A stretch of 8,699 nucleotides of DNA from an uncultured Hungatella sp. Lineage in GTDB: Bacteria > Bacillota > Clostridia > Lachnospirales > Lachnospiraceae. The notes beneath the pieces were generated by a model. It had not been told where the DNA came from. It was given only the letters and a program-made list of their open reading frames with translations, and did no database searches. This document shows positions 6,687 to 8,699 of this stretch, one piece after another; position 1 is the stretch's first letter; each line of letters starts with the position of its first letter. A program made the position numbers and the translations under genes. The DNA lies in assembly GCA_959018155.1 (NCBI GenBank), contig CAUEKH010000086.1, positions 1 to 8,699 on the forward strand. The letters are read 5' to 3'.

Positions 6687-8699
6687 CTATTCCCCTGCTT
6701 CGCTCACTTTCTCCTGCTCCTGAATCGGCCAGCGGATAATCACGCGGAACAAATCCGCCTCCACCTCCACATTCATCTTTCCGTTCTGCAGTTCCACGAA
6801 ACTCTTGGCAATCGCCATTCCAAGGCCGGATCCTTCCGTATTGCGCGCCTGGTCGCCGCGGACAAACCGCTCGGTAATCTCCTCCGGATTAAATGTCAGT
6901 TCATTGGCTGATACATTTTTCATCGTGATAACGACACTGTCCTGCTCCCGCTTCATATCAATGTACGCCCGCGTATTCGGCATTCCATATTTGATGATAT
7001 TCGTCAGCAGATTGTCAAAAATCCGGTATGTCTTCTGGCTGTCAAGCGGCAGCACAATCTTCTCATCCGGCAAATTCCAGCGGAAATCAATGGTGGACTC
7101 CTCAATCTTGTCGCTCAGTTCCAGGCTCACTTCTTTTAAAAGACTGACAATGTCCACATCCACCAGGTTCAGCGTCACATCATTGCTGTTGGCCTTGCTG
7201 ATTTCAAATAAATCTTCAATTAACGACTTCAGCCGCATGGATTTCTGTTCCAGCACGTCGATATACGCTTTGCGCTGTTCCGGAGTAATATTTTCGTCCT
7301 TCATCAGATTTACATAAGTAATAATTGCCGTCAGAGGAGTCTTCAAATCGTGAGACATATTGGTGATCAGGTCGGTCTTCATTTTCTGGCTCTTGACCTC
7401 CTCGTCCACAGCCACCTTAAATCCGCTCTGAATTCTCTGCATTTCACATTTAAATGGCTCAAATACGCCCAGATTTTCCGCAATTGTCACATCTAAGTTG
7501 CCCTCGGCAATCTGATTTGTCGCATCTAAAAGAATTCTGTATTTATTGCTCAAATCGCGGTAGTATTTCCGCAGGACGATAAAGAGAATGATGGAGTAAA
7601 TCAGCAGCGCTCCGATACCAAAGAACCACAGACTGCACAGCACCGTCAGAATCAGGAAATTAATGCCCACTATCTTAAAAATAGTCCGATCAGTTCTGTC
7701 CTGCAAATCAATGCTGTAAATAAACTGGTACACATTCCTGCATATCCAGGCGCATCCGCCCCAAATCCAGCCGAATAAGGTTCTTTCCCGGATATATCGC
7801 CTCAAACCGATGTGGAACACATCCCGCAGACACAACACCGCCCAGCTGATCAACGCAAATGGAACACACCACCAGAACACGTTCCATACCTTCACCAGCA
7901 TTTCCGCCGCACCTGGCAGGAAATTCGCCCGTATCAGCGCATTATACAAATCACCCTGATTCGTGACCGCCACCAGGCTGGTAAGCCCGACTCCAAATGC
8001 CACACTGCCGATCCCCACGCCTAAAACCAGTTCAAAAGGCGCCCGCAAAATCTTACTGTCATCCGCCAGCTTCCCGTCCAGGCAGGAAATGATAAATACC
8101 GACAGTGCCACAAAACACACCAGCCACACAAATACCGTTGACACAGTTCCCGCATTATAATAAGACTGCCAGGAACCTCTTTTCATCTGACCGTAACTGA
8201 CCAGCTGACTCTCCTGCATACCGTAAGCAAATGTCAGATTCTTCGGATTTTGCATTTTCAAAGAAGTCTCACCATAATAACTGTCCCAGTGACTACTCCC
8301 CTCCATCGGGTCAATTTCGCCAAATGTCTGAAGGAATTTTAAGAGACGTGTGGTATCCTCCCCGGCCAGCTGCGTCACATCCATGCGGCCCATGCTGTCA
8401 TAGTGCATGACCGCTTTAAACACGTATTCATCACTGCTCAAAATATTCCTCTCCCCCGCATGGTTCAAAAGAATATTCCCGTTCTCATCCAGGACCTGAT
8501 AGTCAATTACATTGCGCAGGCTGGAGAAATACCGGTTCCACGTCTCGTACTCCATCACACAGTCCTGACGAAGCTGGCGAAGGTACTCCTGGCGCTCTTT
8601 CGCTGCCGCTTCCGCATCCGTATAGATATCCGCCTCGCCAGGCGCTTCTCCCTGTACAATCTCGCTGTTTTGTGGGATCGCTTCGTTCTGCGAGGTGTC
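6687..8699 (-). CDS. Polytopic sensor histidine kinase, N-terminus cut by window edge
   Basis: Membrane sensor kinase expected to autophosphorylate on histidine and pass the phosphate to a response regulator. The frame has no stop up to the right edge, so the start lies outside; the internal GTG/ATG near 8558 has no ribosome binding site. Of 670 visible residues, about 1-185 are a hydrophilic sensor region, probably extracellular. Five hydrophobic segments follow (about 186-207, 222-244, 271-291, 341-359, 360-377). With one more segment outside the window, these place the kinase in the cytoplasm. Then come a HAMP-like IAEGNLDVTI stretch, the H-box NMSHDLKTPLTAI with phospho-accepting His450 (codon 7350-7352), the N-box FDNLLTNIIKYG (near 6985-7020), and the G2 box GSGLGMAIAKS (near 6801-6833). 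The usual DxGxG box is absent; KNVSANELTFNPEE stands in its place. The signal sensed is unknown. The response regulator is probably immediately upstream, beyond the edge. Confidence 0.92.
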   Translation of the reverse strand, partial: DTSQNEAIPQNSEIVQGEAPGEADIYTDAEAAAKERQEYLRQLRQDCVMEYETWNRYFSSLRNVIDYQVLDENGNILLNHAGERNILSSDEYVFKAVMHYDSMGRMDVTQLAGEDTTRLLKFLQTFGEIDPMEGSSHWDSYYGETSLKMQNPKNLTFAYGMQESQLVSYGQMKRGSWQSYYNAGTVSTVFVWLVCFVALSVFIISCLDGKLADDSKILRAPFELVLGVGIGSVAFGVGLTSLVAVTNQGDLYNALIRANFLPGAAEMLVKVWNVFWWCVPFALISWAVLCLRDVFHIGLRRYIRERTLFGWIWGGCAWICRNVYQFIYSIDLQDRTDRTIFKIVGINFLILTVLCSLWFFGIGALLIYSIILFIVLRKYYRDLSNKYRILLDATNQIAEGNLDVTIAENLGVFEPFKCEMQRIQSGFKVAVDEEVKSQKMKTDLITNMSHDLKTPLTAIITYVNLMKDENITPEQRKAYIDVLEQKSMRLKSLIEDLFEISKANSNDVTLNLVDVDIVSLLKEVSLELSDKIEESTIDFRWNLPDEKIVLPLDSQKTYRIFDNLLTNIIKYGMPNTRAYIDMKREQDSVVITMKNVSANELTFNPEEITERFVRGDQARNTEGSGLGMAIAKSFVELQNGKMNVEVEADLFRVIIRWPIQEQEKVSEAGE

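Overview
The window looks like an accessory carbohydrate-use region of a Firmicutes (Clostridia) chromosome, most likely a Lachnospiraceae-type gut anaerobe of the Clostridium/Enterocloster/Hungatella kind. This rests on near-consensus AGGAGG ribosome binding sites, sigma-A-like promoters, a mid-range base composition, the sugar-binding lipoprotein paired with a membrane-anchored AraC regulator, and the style of the histidine kinase. Species cannot be assigned by eye.

Layout. (1) 1-1055, minus: an ABC-transporter substrate-binding lipoprotein, cut at its C-terminus by the left edge. (2) 1056-1353: a divergent promoter region. It holds a promoter for each direction and an 8-bp direct repeat with a 24-bp period upstream of the lipoprotein promoter, a plausible AraC site. 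(3) 1354-3681, plus: a two-pass membrane AraC-family regulator. (4) 3685-5223, plus: a serine hydrolase of the class C beta-lactamase fold, three bases after the regulator and with its ribosome binding site inside the regulator's last codons, so almost certainly the same operon. (5) 5259-5310: a hairpin with A and T tracts on both sides, serving the convergent ends of the hydrolase and nagA. (6) 5330-6469, minus: N-acetylglucosamine-6-phosphate deacetylase (nagA), with its own strong promoter and a 23-bp palindrome just upstream of the -35. (7) 6587-6633: a hairpin terminator for the kinase. (8) 6687-8699, minus: a polytopic sensor histidine kinase whose reading frame stays open to the right edge, so its N-terminus lies outside.

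How the parts may work together. The likely unit is the divergent pair: an extracellular ligand is sensed by the AraC membrane protein, which turns on the binding protein and presumably the permease genes beyond the left edge. The co-transcribed hydrolase, which shows no export signal, may act on the imported compound or a derivative. This is inference from gene order. nagA and the kinase look like independent transcription units; nagA feeds amino-sugar breakdown and cell-wall recycling, and the kinase's response regulator is probably upstream, outside the window. No RNA gene, mobile element, CRISPR array or clearly new system is visible. The least explained items are the hydrolase, the nagA palindrome and the kinase's degenerate ATP-binding motif.
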